Shown piece after piece: positions 33,858 to 41,728 of a stretch of 64,000 bases of DNA. How positions within the stretch are numbered: the stretch's first letter is position 1; the number at the start of each line of letters is the position of its first letter. Where the stretch lies: contig SIAI01000015.1 in NCBI GenBank assembly GCA_009691855.1, positions 1 to 64,000 on the forward strand, in the 5' to 3' direction. A program made the position numbers and the translations under genes. Origin of the DNA: Planctomycetota bacterium (GTDB lineage: Bacteria; Planctomycetota; UBA1135; GCA-002686595). The notes beneath the pieces are model-generated. The model was given only the letters and a program-made list of their open reading frames with translations. It was not told where the DNA came from and ran no database searches.

Positions 33858-34350
33858 TCATGGCGTGAGGTTGCTGGCCATCGCGCGCTGCATGTAACCT
33901 TGGAACTTCGGATCGAAGGTCGCCCCGCTGCACTTCCACGCGCGTCCAAAGTTCTTCCGCTTGCAGAAGGAGCGAATGTACTCCTCCCAGCCATGCCATT
34001 GTTCTGCCTGCCGCTCGGTAGACATGTCGCCATACATCACGAAGGCGCGCTCGAAGATGGCCAGCAAGACCGTGAATAGCTGAAGCTCTTGCTTGCGTTG
34101 CTCTGGGGTCAAGCTTGCTGGTGCACTATCCTCAATGTCCCAGACGTCCAGCTCGGGATGCTGGAGGCACAGCCTGTTGGTACTCGATGTACTTGTCATC
34201 CAGCTCATCGTATGTGCCGTACTCGCGGTCCCTCTGCTCTCTGCGAGTGGCCCTGACGTACTGGATGAAGGCTGCGGGGACGCCGAGTATGACCGCGAAG
34301 TACGAGGCGAACTCCACCAAGTCCTTGAGCGTTTGAACGCCGCAATCCAT
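33858..34350 (-). pseudogene. frameshifted membrane-anchored protein, lower GC
   Basis: The ATG at 34350 has GGAGAG 6 bp upstream and opens MDCGVQTLKDLVEFASYFAV with one membrane helix (FASYFAVILGVPAAFIQYV), then ATRREQRDREYGTYDELDD and KYIEYQ. At 34174-34180 the frame shifts by one base. The next frame continues RLCLQHPELDVWDIEDSAPA to KFQGYMQRAMASNLTP, ending at 33858. A single-base insertion in a gene of about 165 codons explains both parts. Base composition is visibly lower in GC than the flanks, and codon use is different, suggesting recent acquisition. It lies between the kinase and the regulator genes. The function is unknown. Confidence 0.7.
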
Positions 34351-34511
34351 GTCTCTCTCCTCGAGTGTTCTCGTCCCTTGATGCGACCGACCGAGGTTCT
34401 TACAACCCGACGCCCTGGCGATCAAGTTGGTGCGCGTCGAACGCACAGGAACGATGCTGCAGTTGCAGGATTGACCTGGCTACGCCCCGCGCTTGGCGAA
34501 TGAAGCAGCCT

Positions 34512-35477
34512 TCAGCCGGGCTCGCTGGCGCCGCACGGCAGCGCCAGCTCGACCTCGAAGCCGCCCGCCGGCGCGTTGCGCGCGCTCACGCGGCCGCCCT
34601 GCGCGCGCGCGAGCTCGGCCACGAGGTACAGGCCCAGGCCCACGCCCGGCTGGCTCTTCTCCAGCGGGCCGGCGCCGCGCACGAAGGGCTCGAAGAGCTT
34701 GGCCGGATCGCCGCGCACCCCGGAGCCGAAGTCGCGCACGACGAGCTGCGCCTCGCGTGCGTTGCGCGTCACGCAGAGTTGCACGCGACCGGCGGCGGCG
34801 GCGTACTTGGCGGCGTTGGCCAGCAGGTTGCGCAGGATCGTCTCCAGCGCGGCGGGGTCGGCCGCGACCGGCGCGGCGAGGGGGGCGTCGAGCTCGAGCG
34901 CCAGGGCGGGCGCGCACTCGGCGGCCAGGGCGGGCGCGCGCGCACGCAGGAACTCGGCCAGATCCAGGGGCTCGAGGCGCACGCGCGGCTGGGAGGTAGC
35001 CAGGCGCGCGGTCTCGAGCACGCGCTCGACCAGCTGCGACAGCCGCGCCAGGTCGGCGTCGGCGTTCTTCAGGTAGCGCTCGCGCTTGTCCTCGCCCACG
35101 CGCCCCAGCGCCAGGCTCTGGATCGATAGCCGCGCCGAGGCCAGCGGCGTGCACAGCTCGTGCGTCACGGCCGAGAGGAAGTCCTGCTGCGCGCGCGACA
35201 GCAGCACCTCACGGCGCATGGCGCGCAGCATCAGCACCACGCCGGCCACGAAGGCCAAGAACAGGAACGAGCCTTCGTACAGGAACATGCGCAGGCTGCC
35301 CTGCGCGGCCTCGCGCACGGCCAGGGCCTGCGCGCTGCTCAGCTCGGCGCCGCTCTGGTTCACGCGCGCGACCAGCACGTCGCCCTGGCGCACGAAGAAC
35401 ACCACCCACCAGGCGAGCATCAGGGCCAGCGTGCCCACGACCAAGCCGTAGAGCACCAGCGCGCGGCGCGTCTTCAA
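34512..35477 (-). CDS. membrane sensor histidine kinase coupled to hemL
   Basis: The product is 321 aa from a TTG at 35477 that overlaps the hemL stop (TTGA). Two membrane segments (about 9-29 and 68-87) bracket a short extracytoplasmic loop of about 40 residues, too small for a classical sensor domain. There is no HAMP domain. The H-box is THELCTPLASARLSIQSLAL with His106; the usual Arg after HEL is Cys. The N-box is LRNLLANAAKYAA, with later VRDFGSGV and GVGLGLYLVAELARAQGG for ATP binding. The heme-operon position suggests it senses something tied to tetrapyrrole or respiratory status. The response regulator at 33050 is the likely partner. Confidence 0.85.
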   Translation of the reverse strand: MKTRRALVLYGLVVGTLALMLAWWVVFFVRQGDVLVARVNQSGAELSSAQALAVREAAQGSLRMFLYEGSFLFLAFVAGVVLMLRAMRREVLLSRAQQDFLSAVTHELCTPLASARLSIQSLALGRVGEDKRERYLKNADADLARLSQLVERVLETARLATSQPRVRLEPLDLAEFLRARAPALAAECAPALALELDAPLAAPVAADPAALETILRNLLANAAKYAAAAGRVQLCVTRNAREAQLVVRDFGSGVRGDPAKLFEPFVRGAGPLEKSQPGVGLGLYLVAELARAQGGRVSARNAPAGGFEVELALPCGASEPG

Positions 35478-36772
35478 CTGCGCGCGGCTCCGCTGGCGGT
35501 TGCGCCAGCCGCCAGCGCCGCCTCGAAGGCGCTCACCACGCACGCCACGTGCGCGGAGGTGTGCGCCAGCGACAGGAAGGCGACCTCGAAGGCCGAGGGC
35601 GCCAGCCACACGCCGCGCGCGAGCAGCTCGCGGTGCAGCTCGCCGTAGCGCTTGGCGCCGCCGCGCTCGACCCCGGCCCAGGCGCGTGGCGCGGGCGCGC
35701 GCTGCAGCGCCAGCCACAGGATCGAGCCCACGCGCGCGACGACGGCCGTCTGCGCGGCGCGCTTCAGCGCCTGCACGAGGCCGGTCTCGAGTTCGACGCC
35801 CAGCGCTTCGAGGCGCTCGTAGGTGCCCGGCGCGGCGAGCGCGTCGAGGGTCGCGATGCCCGCCGCCATCGCCAGCGGGTTCCCCGACAGCGTGCCGGCC
35901 TGGTACACGGGCCCGTTGGGAGCGAGCTGCTCCATCAGCTGCGCGCGTCCGAGGTAGCCCGCGGCCGGCATGCCGCCGCCGAGGATCTTGCCCAGCGTCA
36001 CCAGATCGGGCGTGATGCCGGTGAGCTCGGTCATGCCGCCGGGGGCGACGCGGAAGCCGGAGATCACCTCGTCGAAGATCAAGAGCGCCCCGTGGCGCGT
36101 GCACAGTTCGCGCAGCTTGCTCAGGAACGCGAGGCGCTGGATCAGCAGCCCGGAGTTCGCCGGCAGCGGCTCGATCAGCACGCAGGCGAGCTCGCTGCCA
36201 CGGCGCGCGAAGAGCTCCTCGGCTGCGCCCTCGTCGTCGAGCGCCAGGACCTCGGTCAGCGCCGCCAGCTCGGGCGGCACGCCGGCCGAGTCGGGCTGGC
36301 CGAAGGTCGCCAGGCCCGAACCGGCCTTGACCAGCAGCGAATCCGAGTGCCCGTGGTAGCAGCCGTCGAACTTGACGATGCGGTTGCGGCCGGTCGCGCC
36401 GCGCGCCAGACGGATGGCGCTCATCACCGCCTCGGTGCCGGTCGAGACGAAGCGCACGCGCTCGGCGAAGGGGTAGCGCGCCAGCACGCGCTCGGCGAGC
36501 TCCACCTCGCCCCTGCAGGTCGCGCCGAAGGTCAGCCCGTCGCGCGCCGCGCGCGTCACGGCCTCGATCACCGCCGGATGCGCGTGGCCGAGGATCAGCG
36601 GGCCCCAGGAGCCGACCAGATCGATGTACGAGCGGCCGTCCGTATCGACGATCTCCGCGCCGTGCGCGCGCGCGATCACGGGCGGCGCGCCGCCCACCGC
36701 ACGAAACGCGCGCACCGGCGAGGACACCCCGCCCGGCATGGCGCGCTCGGCGCGTTGCCACCAGGAGCTCAT
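35474..36772 (-). CDS. hemL: glutamate-1-semialdehyde 2,1-aminomutase
   Basis: HemL converts glutamate-1-semialdehyde to 5-aminolevulinate, the second step of the C5 pathway. It is a PLP-dependent class-III aminotransferase fold of 432 aa, the usual size. Features include MPGGVSSPVRAFRAVGGAPP, GSWGPLILGHAHP, FVSTGTEAVMSAIRLARGAT, FDEVISGFR and the PLP-lysine region LVTLGKILGGGMPAAGYLG. The ATG at 36772 overlaps the hemB stop by 4 bp (ATGA), and its own stop overlaps the kinase TTG. It is therefore the fourth gene of a translationally coupled heme operon. Confidence 0.95.
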   Translation of the reverse strand: MSSWWQRAERAMPGGVSSPVRAFRAVGGAPPVIARAHGAEIVDTDGRSYIDLVGSWGPLILGHAHPAVIEAVTRAARDGLTFGATCRGEVELAERVLARYPFAERVRFVSTGTEAVMSAIRLARGATGRNRIVKFDGCYHGHSDSLLVKAGSGLATFGQPDSAGVPPELAALTEVLALDDEGAAEELFARRGSELACVLIEPLPANSGLLIQRLAFLSKLRELCTRHGALLIFDEVISGFRVAPGGMTELTGITPDLVTLGKILGGGMPAAGYLGRAQLMEQLAPNGPVYQAGTLSGNPLAMAAGIATLDALAAPGTYERLEALGVELETGLVQALKRAAQTAVVARVGSILWLALQRAPAPRAWAGVERGGAKRYGELHRELLARGVWLAPSAFEVAFLSLAHTSAHVACVVSAFEAALAAGATASGAARS

Positions 36773-37740
36773 GCGATCCAACCCTTTTCCAAGGCCTCGC
36801 GCGCATGGTAGCTGATGACCAGGTCGGCGCCCGCGCGCACGAAGGAGCGCAGGATCTCGGGCACGATCACGCGCTCGTCCACCCAGCCCTTCTCGGCCGC
36901 GGCCTTGACCATCGAGTACTCGCCCGAGACGTTGTAGGCCGCCAGCGGCAGCGCGCAGCGCGCGCGCACGGCGGCGATCACGTCGAGGTAGGCGAGCGCG
37001 GGCTTGACCATCAGCATGTCGGCGCCCTCGCGCTCGTCGAGCACGCTCTCGCGCACGGCCTCGCGCAGGTTGCGCGGGTCGAGCTGGTAGCTCTTGCGGT
37101 CGCCGGACTTGGGGGCCGAGGCTGCGGCCTCGCGGAACGGGCCGTAGAAGGCCGAGGCGAACTTGGTCGAGTAGGAGAGGATCGCGGTCGCGCTCAGGCC
37201 CTGCTGGTCGAGCGCGTCGCGCAGCGCGGCCACGCGGCCGTCCATCATGTCGCTGGGCGCGACCACGTCGGCGCCGGCGCGAGCGTGGGCCAGCGCCATC
37301 TCGGCCAAGAGCGGCAGCGTCTCGTCGTTCTGCACCTGACCGTCGCGGAGCACGCCGCAGTGGCCGTGCTCGGTCGAGGCGCACAGGCACACGTCGGTCA
37401 CGATCGTGAGGCGCTCGCCGAAGGCCTCGCGCAGCGCGCGCACCGCGTACGGGATGAGGCCGTCGTCGGCGCGCGCGGCCGAGCCCAGCGCGTCTTTCTC
37501 GTCGTACAGACCGAACAAGAGCACGCTGGCGAGGCCCAGCTCGAGATCCGCGCCGACGCGCGCGATCAGGCGCCGCGTGCCCATGCGCTGGATGCCGGGC
37601 ATGGCCGCGATGTCGCTGCTCGCGTTCGCGTCGGGCAGCACGAAGTGCGGCTGCACGAGCTGCTCGCGCGCCAGGCGCGTCTCGGCCAGGGCTTCGCGCA
37701 GGACCGTGGTGCGGCGCAGACGGCGGGGACGGATCCTCAT
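36769..37740 (-). CDS. hemB: delta-aminolevulinic acid dehydratase (porphobilinogen synthase)
   Basis: HemB condenses two 5-aminolevulinates into porphobilinogen. The product is 323 aa. The N-terminus MRIRPRRLRRTTVLREALAE and VQPHFVL fit the family. DVCLCASTEHGHCGV supplies the three cysteines of a zinc-dependent enzyme. The catalytic lysines lie in SYSTKFASAFYGPFREA and MLMVKPALAYLD. VAPSDMMDGRV and YNVSGEYSMVKAAAEKGW are also present. The start ATG overlaps the hemCD stop and its stop overlaps the hemL start, both by 4 bp. Confidence 0.95.
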   Translation of the reverse strand: MRIRPRRLRRTTVLREALAETRLAREQLVQPHFVLPDANASSDIAAMPGIQRMGTRRLIARVGADLELGLASVLLFGLYDEKDALGSAARADDGLIPYAVRALREAFGERLTIVTDVCLCASTEHGHCGVLRDGQVQNDETLPLLAEMALAHARAGADVVAPSDMMDGRVAALRDALDQQGLSATAILSYSTKFASAFYGPFREAAASAPKSGDRKSYQLDPRNLREAVRESVLDEREGADMLMVKPALAYLDVIAAVRARCALPLAAYNVSGEYSMVKAAAEKGWVDERVIVPEILRSFVRAGADLVISYHAREALEKGWIA

Positions 37741-39368
37741 CGGCTTTGCTCCGGGACGGGCGCCGGCGCGAGCAGGGCGGCGCAGACGTCCTCGGCGCTG
37801 GTGCCCGCGCAGGTGTGGTGGGGCAGGCCGGCGGCGGCGAGCGCTGCGGCGGTGGCGGGCCCGAGCGCGAGGCGCCGTGCGCTCGAGGCCTGGGTCGCTT
37901 CCCAGTTCGCGGCGGCGCCCACCGCCGAGGGCGAGAGGTACAGGCGCGCATCGACGTCGACGGCGAGGGCGATGTTCGCGCGCGCGCGCGTGCGATAGAG
38001 GACCAGGCGTTCGACGGTGACGTCGCGCGCGGCCAGGGCCTCGGCGAGTTCGTTGCGCGCGTTCTCGGCGCACGGGAAGAGCACGTGCGCGCCGTGCGAG
38101 AGCGCCAGGGTCTGGGCCAGCTCGCGCGCGCCCTGCGAGCCCACCAGGTGGACCTCGAGTCCGGCCACGGCCAAGGCGTGTTCGGTCGCCGCTCCGACCG
38201 CGGCCACGCACACGCCGCTCGGCACGTGCGCTGCGCTCAGGCGCCGCGCGGCGTTGGCGCTGGTGACGACCAGCGCGTCGCCGCGGCGCAGCGCGGCGAG
38301 GCGTGCGGGCAGCTCGGGCGCGGGCAGGTCTTCGATCGCCAGCACCTCTTCGCGGCACACGCGCGCGCCGAGCGTCAGCAAGCGCTGCTCGAGCTCCTCG
38401 GCCGCGCTCTCCGTGCCGGTGAGCGCCACGCGCAGGCCGGCCAGCGGGCCCTCGCCCGTGCTCGCTCCGGACAGGAGCCGTACGCCGAGCGCGTTCGCGG
38501 CGGCGGCGGGATCGGCCCCGCTCGCGCGGCACCAGCGCGCGCGATGCTCGGCCTGGGGATGGCCGGCGCCGAGGAAACCCAGCGCGCTCCAGCCGCGCGC
38601 CTCGGGGCGCAGCGTGACGCCCAAGGGGAGATTGCAGCCGCCACCCAGCGTGGTCAACAGCGCGCGCTCGGCCGCGACGGTCGCCGCGGCGCTCGCATCG
38701 CCCAGCACCGCGGCGCACAGCGCGCGCAGCTCGGCGTCGCGCTCGCGCACCTGGATCGCCAGCGCGCCCTGACCGGGCGCGGGCACGAAGCGCTCGAGCG
38801 GCAGGGTCACGACCAGCAGGTCGTCGAGCGCGAGCTCCAGCCGATCCAGGCCGGCCGCAGCCAGGAGAATCGCGTCGTAGCGGCCCTCGCGCAGGCGGCG
38901 CACGCGCGTGGGCACGTTGCCGCGCAGGGTCAAGATTTGCAGGTCGGAGCGCAGCGCGCCGAGCTGTTCGGCGCGGCGCGGAGCGCTGGTGCCGACGCGC
39001 GCGTGGCGCTTCAACGGCAAGAAGGGCTGCTGGGGCGCGTGGGCCGCGGGCGCGATCAGCAGGCGCTCGGCGGCCGACGCGCGCGTGGGCACGGCCGCGA
39101 TCACCAGGCCCGGCACCTCCGCGCTGGGCAGGTCCTTGTGGCTGTGCACGGCGAGGTCCACGCGCTCCTCGAGCAGCGCGTCCTCGAGCTCCTTGGTGAA
39201 GAAGCCCTTGCCCTCGACCGACTGCAGCGGCACGTCGTCGATGCGATCGCCGCGCGTCTCGAGGATCACGAGCTCGCAGACGTGTCCGGCCGCCGTCAGG
39301 CGCCCGGCCACGTGTCGTGCCTGCCACAATGCGAGGTCCGAGCCGCGCGTGCCGATGCGGATGTTCAT
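37737..39368 (-). CDS. hemCD: fused porphobilinogen deaminase and uroporphyrinogen-III synthase
   Basis: The single 543-aa product makes uroporphyrinogen III from four porphobilinogens. HemC (residues about 1-305) has MNIRIGTRGSDLALWQA, VHSHKDLPS, LRGNVPTRVRRLREG, VPAPGQGALA and the dipyrromethane-cofactor Cys245 in LGGGCNLPLG. HemD (about 308-543) begins LAGLRVALTGTESAAEELEQ and has the weakly conserved two-lobed pattern with LVVTSANAARRL and the C-terminal ALGPATAAALAAAGL. The HemD half is identified mostly by position and pattern. Fused hemCD genes occur in several phyla. The start overlaps the hemA stop by 4 bp. Confidence 0.9.
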   Translation of the reverse strand: MNIRIGTRGSDLALWQARHVAGRLTAAGHVCELVILETRGDRIDDVPLQSVEGKGFFTKELEDALLEERVDLAVHSHKDLPSAEVPGLVIAAVPTRASAAERLLIAPAAHAPQQPFLPLKRHARVGTSAPRRAEQLGALRSDLQILTLRGNVPTRVRRLREGRYDAILLAAAGLDRLELALDDLLVVTLPLERFVPAPGQGALAIQVRERDAELRALCAAVLGDASAAATVAAERALLTTLGGGCNLPLGVTLRPEARGWSALGFLGAGHPQAEHRARWCRASGADPAAAANALGVRLLSGASTGEGPLAGLRVALTGTESAAEELEQRLLTLGARVCREEVLAIEDLPAPELPARLAALRRGDALVVTSANAARRLSAAHVPSGVCVAAVGAATEHALAVAGLEVHLVGSQGARELAQTLALSHGAHVLFPCAENARNELAEALAARDVTVERLVLYRTRARANIALAVDVDARLYLSPSAVGAAANWEATQASSARRLALGPATAAALAAAGLPHHTCAGTSAEDVCAALLAPAPVPEQSR

Positions 39369-40609
39369 TCCAGGCCCTCCCATTCGCCGTGCGGAAGCTC
39401 GTCGTTGCGCGCCAGCGTCTTGAGCGCGCGGAACGGCACGTGCGCCAGGCGCCCGAAGGTCGCGCGCGCCCAGCGCTCGACCGCCAGACGGTCGCGCGCC
39501 TCGAGGTGCGCCAGACGTCCCGCGCACAGCTGCGCGAGCTCGAACTCGAAGGCCGCACGCGTGTCGTCCACGATCGTGGCGTAGGGTGCGCTGACCTCGA
39601 CCACGGCGCGCTCGCGGAAGAGCTGCGCCAGGGCCTCCTCGACCAGGAGTTCGGCCGCGGCCGCGGCCGTGGCGCGCTTGGCGCGGTTGGCGTCGGCGCG
39701 CGTGCGCAACGTCTCGAGGTCGATCCCGGCGATGCGCGCGTCGACGACCGGCGCGAGGTCGCGCGGCATGGCCAAGTCCACCGTCACCAGGCGCCCGCTG
39801 CGCGCGGCGAGGCGCGTCAGCGCGGCCGCGTCCAGCAGCGGTTCGCTGGCGCTGGTGGCCGAGACGAGCGCGTCGAGGGGTTCCGTGCCCGCGCGCAGCT
39901 CCTCGAGCGTGAGCACGCGCGCGCCGCACTCCTGCGCCAGGCTCTCGGCGCGCGCGCGCGTGCGGTTGACGATGAAGGTCGGCGCGTGGCCGGCGGCCAG
40001 CAAGGCGCGCGCGGCGTGCGCTGCGGTCGCGCCGGCGCCGAGCACGGCGATGCGCGCGGGGGTGCGCTCGCCCAGCTGCTCGAGCAGGAAGGCGACGCCC
40101 AGGCTCACCACCGACACGGGATGGTGCGCTAGGGCGGTGTGCGTGCGCACGCGCTTGCCGAGCTGGAGCGCCTGCTCGAACAGCGGACCGAGGATGCGCC
40201 CGGAGAGGCCGAGCGCGCGCGCTTCGGCGTGGGCCGCGCGCACCTGGGCCAGGATCTCGCCCTCGCCCAGGACCAGGGAATCGAGCGAAGAGGCCACGCG
40301 CAACAGATGCCGCGCCGCTCCGCGCCCAGGGTGCAGGAAGAAGCGTTCGCCCAGCGGATCGCCGGCGAGTCCGAGGGCCTCGGCCAGCTCGCGCAGGTCG
40401 GCGCGCGAGGGCGCGCTGCCGGACTCGCGCGCGTAGACGAACTCGAAGCGGTTGCAGGTCGAGAGCAACACCGCCTCGGACGCGCCCAGGCGATCGGCCA
40501 AGGCTTTGGGCGCGGGTTCCTCGAGCGCGGCCAGGGCGCGCTTCACGCGCTCCAAGCCTTCCACATCGGTGTGGTGGAGAGAGAGCCCGGCTACGGCGAC
40601 GCGTTCCAT
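39365..40609 (-). CDS. hemA: glutamyl-tRNA reductase
   Basis: HemA reduces glutamyl-tRNA to glutamate-1-semialdehyde using NADPH, the first committed and usually regulated step of C5-pathway heme synthesis. The product is 414 aa. The catalytic Cys52 lies in LLSTCNRFEFVYA. FLHPGRGAARHLLRVASSLD, GEGEILAQVRAAH and the NADPH site IAVLGAGATAAHAARALL follow, then TVDLAMPRDL and the C-terminal dimerisation helices. It opens the coupled operon hemA, hemCD, hemB, hemL and kinase. The 125-bp gap to divergent hemH contains a TGTCA direct repeat (40645-40660). Confidence 0.95.
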   Translation of the reverse strand: MERVAVAGLSLHHTDVEGLERVKRALAALEEPAPKALADRLGASEAVLLSTCNRFEFVYARESGSAPSRADLRELAEALGLAGDPLGERFFLHPGRGAARHLLRVASSLDSLVLGEGEILAQVRAAHAEARALGLSGRILGPLFEQALQLGKRVRTHTALAHHPVSVVSLGVAFLLEQLGERTPARIAVLGAGATAAHAARALLAAGHAPTFIVNRTRARAESLAQECGARVLTLEELRAGTEPLDALVSATSASEPLLDAAALTRLAARSGRLVTVDLAMPRDLAPVVDARIAGIDLETLRTRADANRAKRATAAAAAELLVEEALAQLFRERAVVEVSAPYATIVDDTRAAFEFELAQLCAGRLAHLEARDRLAVERWARATFGRLAHVPFRALKTLARNDELPHGEWEGLE

Positions 40610-40643
40610 CCAGTGGGCGAGCCTACGTGCGTGCGCGCGCGCT

Positions 40644-40660
40644 GTGTCACACCCGTGTCA
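40644..40660. promoter_or_regulatory. GTGTCA direct repeat with 11-bp period in the hemA/hemH gap
   Basis: GTGTCA at 40644-40649 recurs at 40655-40660. The 11-bp period and the TGTCA core match the layout of Pho-box-like sites bound by OmpR/PhoB-family regulators. It lies 35 bp upstream of the hemA ATG and 75 bp upstream of the hemH ATG. The binding protein is unknown. Confidence 0.45.
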
Positions 40661-40734
40661 TGCGCTGCGCGCCGCACCCGTGGCCGGCCTGTGGTTCCAT
40701 CGGAGCGCGGGAAGCCTACGCTTGAGAGGTGAAC

Positions 40735-41706
40735 ATGCTCGACTCGCGCGCGGCCACCTCTACACCCCTCGGGGTACTGTACGTGAACCTCGGCTCGCCG
40801 GCGGCGCCCACGCCGGCGGCGCTGCGCGTCTTCCTGGACGAGTTCTTGGGCGACCCGCTGGTGGTCGATCTCAACCGCGCGCTGTGGTTCGTCATCCGCA
40901 GGCTGATCGTGCTGCCGCTGCGCGCGCCGAAGAGCGCGGCGCTGTACCGCAACATCTGGACGCCCGAGGGCTCGCCGCTGATCGTGTACTCGCGCCGCTT
41001 CGCGGCCGGTCTCGCGCAGGAACTCGGGCCGCGCTATCGGGTGGAGCTCGCCATGCGCTACGGCTCGCCCTCGATCGCCGCGGGGCTCGCGGCGCTGGTG
41101 CGCGCGGGCTGCACGCGCGTGCTCCTGTTCACGGCCTTCCCGCAGCAGAGCCGCGCGACCACGGGCACGGTCGAGCGCGAGGTCGAGCGCGTGCTCGCCG
41201 AGCTCATGCCGCGGCCGGAGCTCGTGCGCGTGCCGCCGTACTTTGACGACGCGGGCTACGTGGCCGCGCTGGCTGCGGGGGTGCGCGCGGCGGGCGCGGA
41301 CGTAGGCCACCACGTGTTCAGCTTCCACGGCCTGCCCGTGAGCCTGATCGAGGCCGGTGATCCGTATCGCGACCACTGCGAGGCGACGGCGAAGGCGCTG
41401 GCGCGCGCGCTCGGGCTGGCGCGCGACGCCTGGACGCTGGGCTACCAGTCGCGCTTCGGCCGCGAGCGCTGGCTCGAACCGGACGTGACCACCTTCGTGC
41501 CGCAGCTCGCGGCGGCGAAGAAGCGCGTGCTGCTGTGCGCACCGAGCTTCACCGCCGACTGCCTGGAGACGCTGGAGGAGCTCGGCCTGCGCCTCGCCGA
41601 GCAGGTGCACGCGGAAGGTGGCGGCCAGCTCGTGCTCGCAGCGTGCCTGAACGACGACCCGGCGTGGGTGCGCGCGGCGGCGGAGCTGGTGCGGCGGCAA
41701 AGCTGA
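40735..41706 (+). CDS. hemH: ferrochelatase
   Basis: HemH inserts ferrous iron into porphyrin to make heme. The product is 323 aa. GVLYVNLGSPAAPTPAALRV opens the protein and YGSPSIAAGLAALVRAG lies mid-chain. The catalytic His lies in VFSFHGLPVSLIEAG; GYQSRFGRERWLEPDV and the late PSFTADCLETLEELG are family signatures. I choose the ATG at 40735 because GAGAGG lies 5-6 bp upstream; a GTG 6 bp earlier overlaps that site. It is divergent from hemA and shares its promoter region. Its stop lies 20 bp from a convergent gene. Confidence 0.93.
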   Translation: MLDSRAATSTPLGVLYVNLGSPAAPTPAALRVFLDEFLGDPLVVDLNRALWFVIRRLIVLPLRAPKSAALYRNIWTPEGSPLIVYSRRFAAGLAQELGPRYRVELAMRYGSPSIAAGLAALVRAGCTRVLLFTAFPQQSRATTGTVEREVERVLAELMPRPELVRVPPYFDDAGYVAALAAGVRAAGADVGHHVFSFHGLPVSLIEAGDPYRDHCEATAKALARALGLARDAWTLGYQSRFGRERWLEPDVTTFVPQLAAAKKRVLLCAPSFTADCLETLEELGLRLAEQVHAEGGGQLVLAACLNDDPAWVRAAAELVRRQS

Positions 41707-41728
41707 GCGCGGCGTGCGCCGGCGCTCA
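41704..41728. terminator. hairpin spanning two convergent stop codons
   Basis: TGAGCGC (41704-41710) pairs with GCGCTCA (41722-41728); the inner bases GGC and GCC extend the stem. The structure includes the hemH stop and the stop of the minus-strand gene. Confidence 0.4.
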
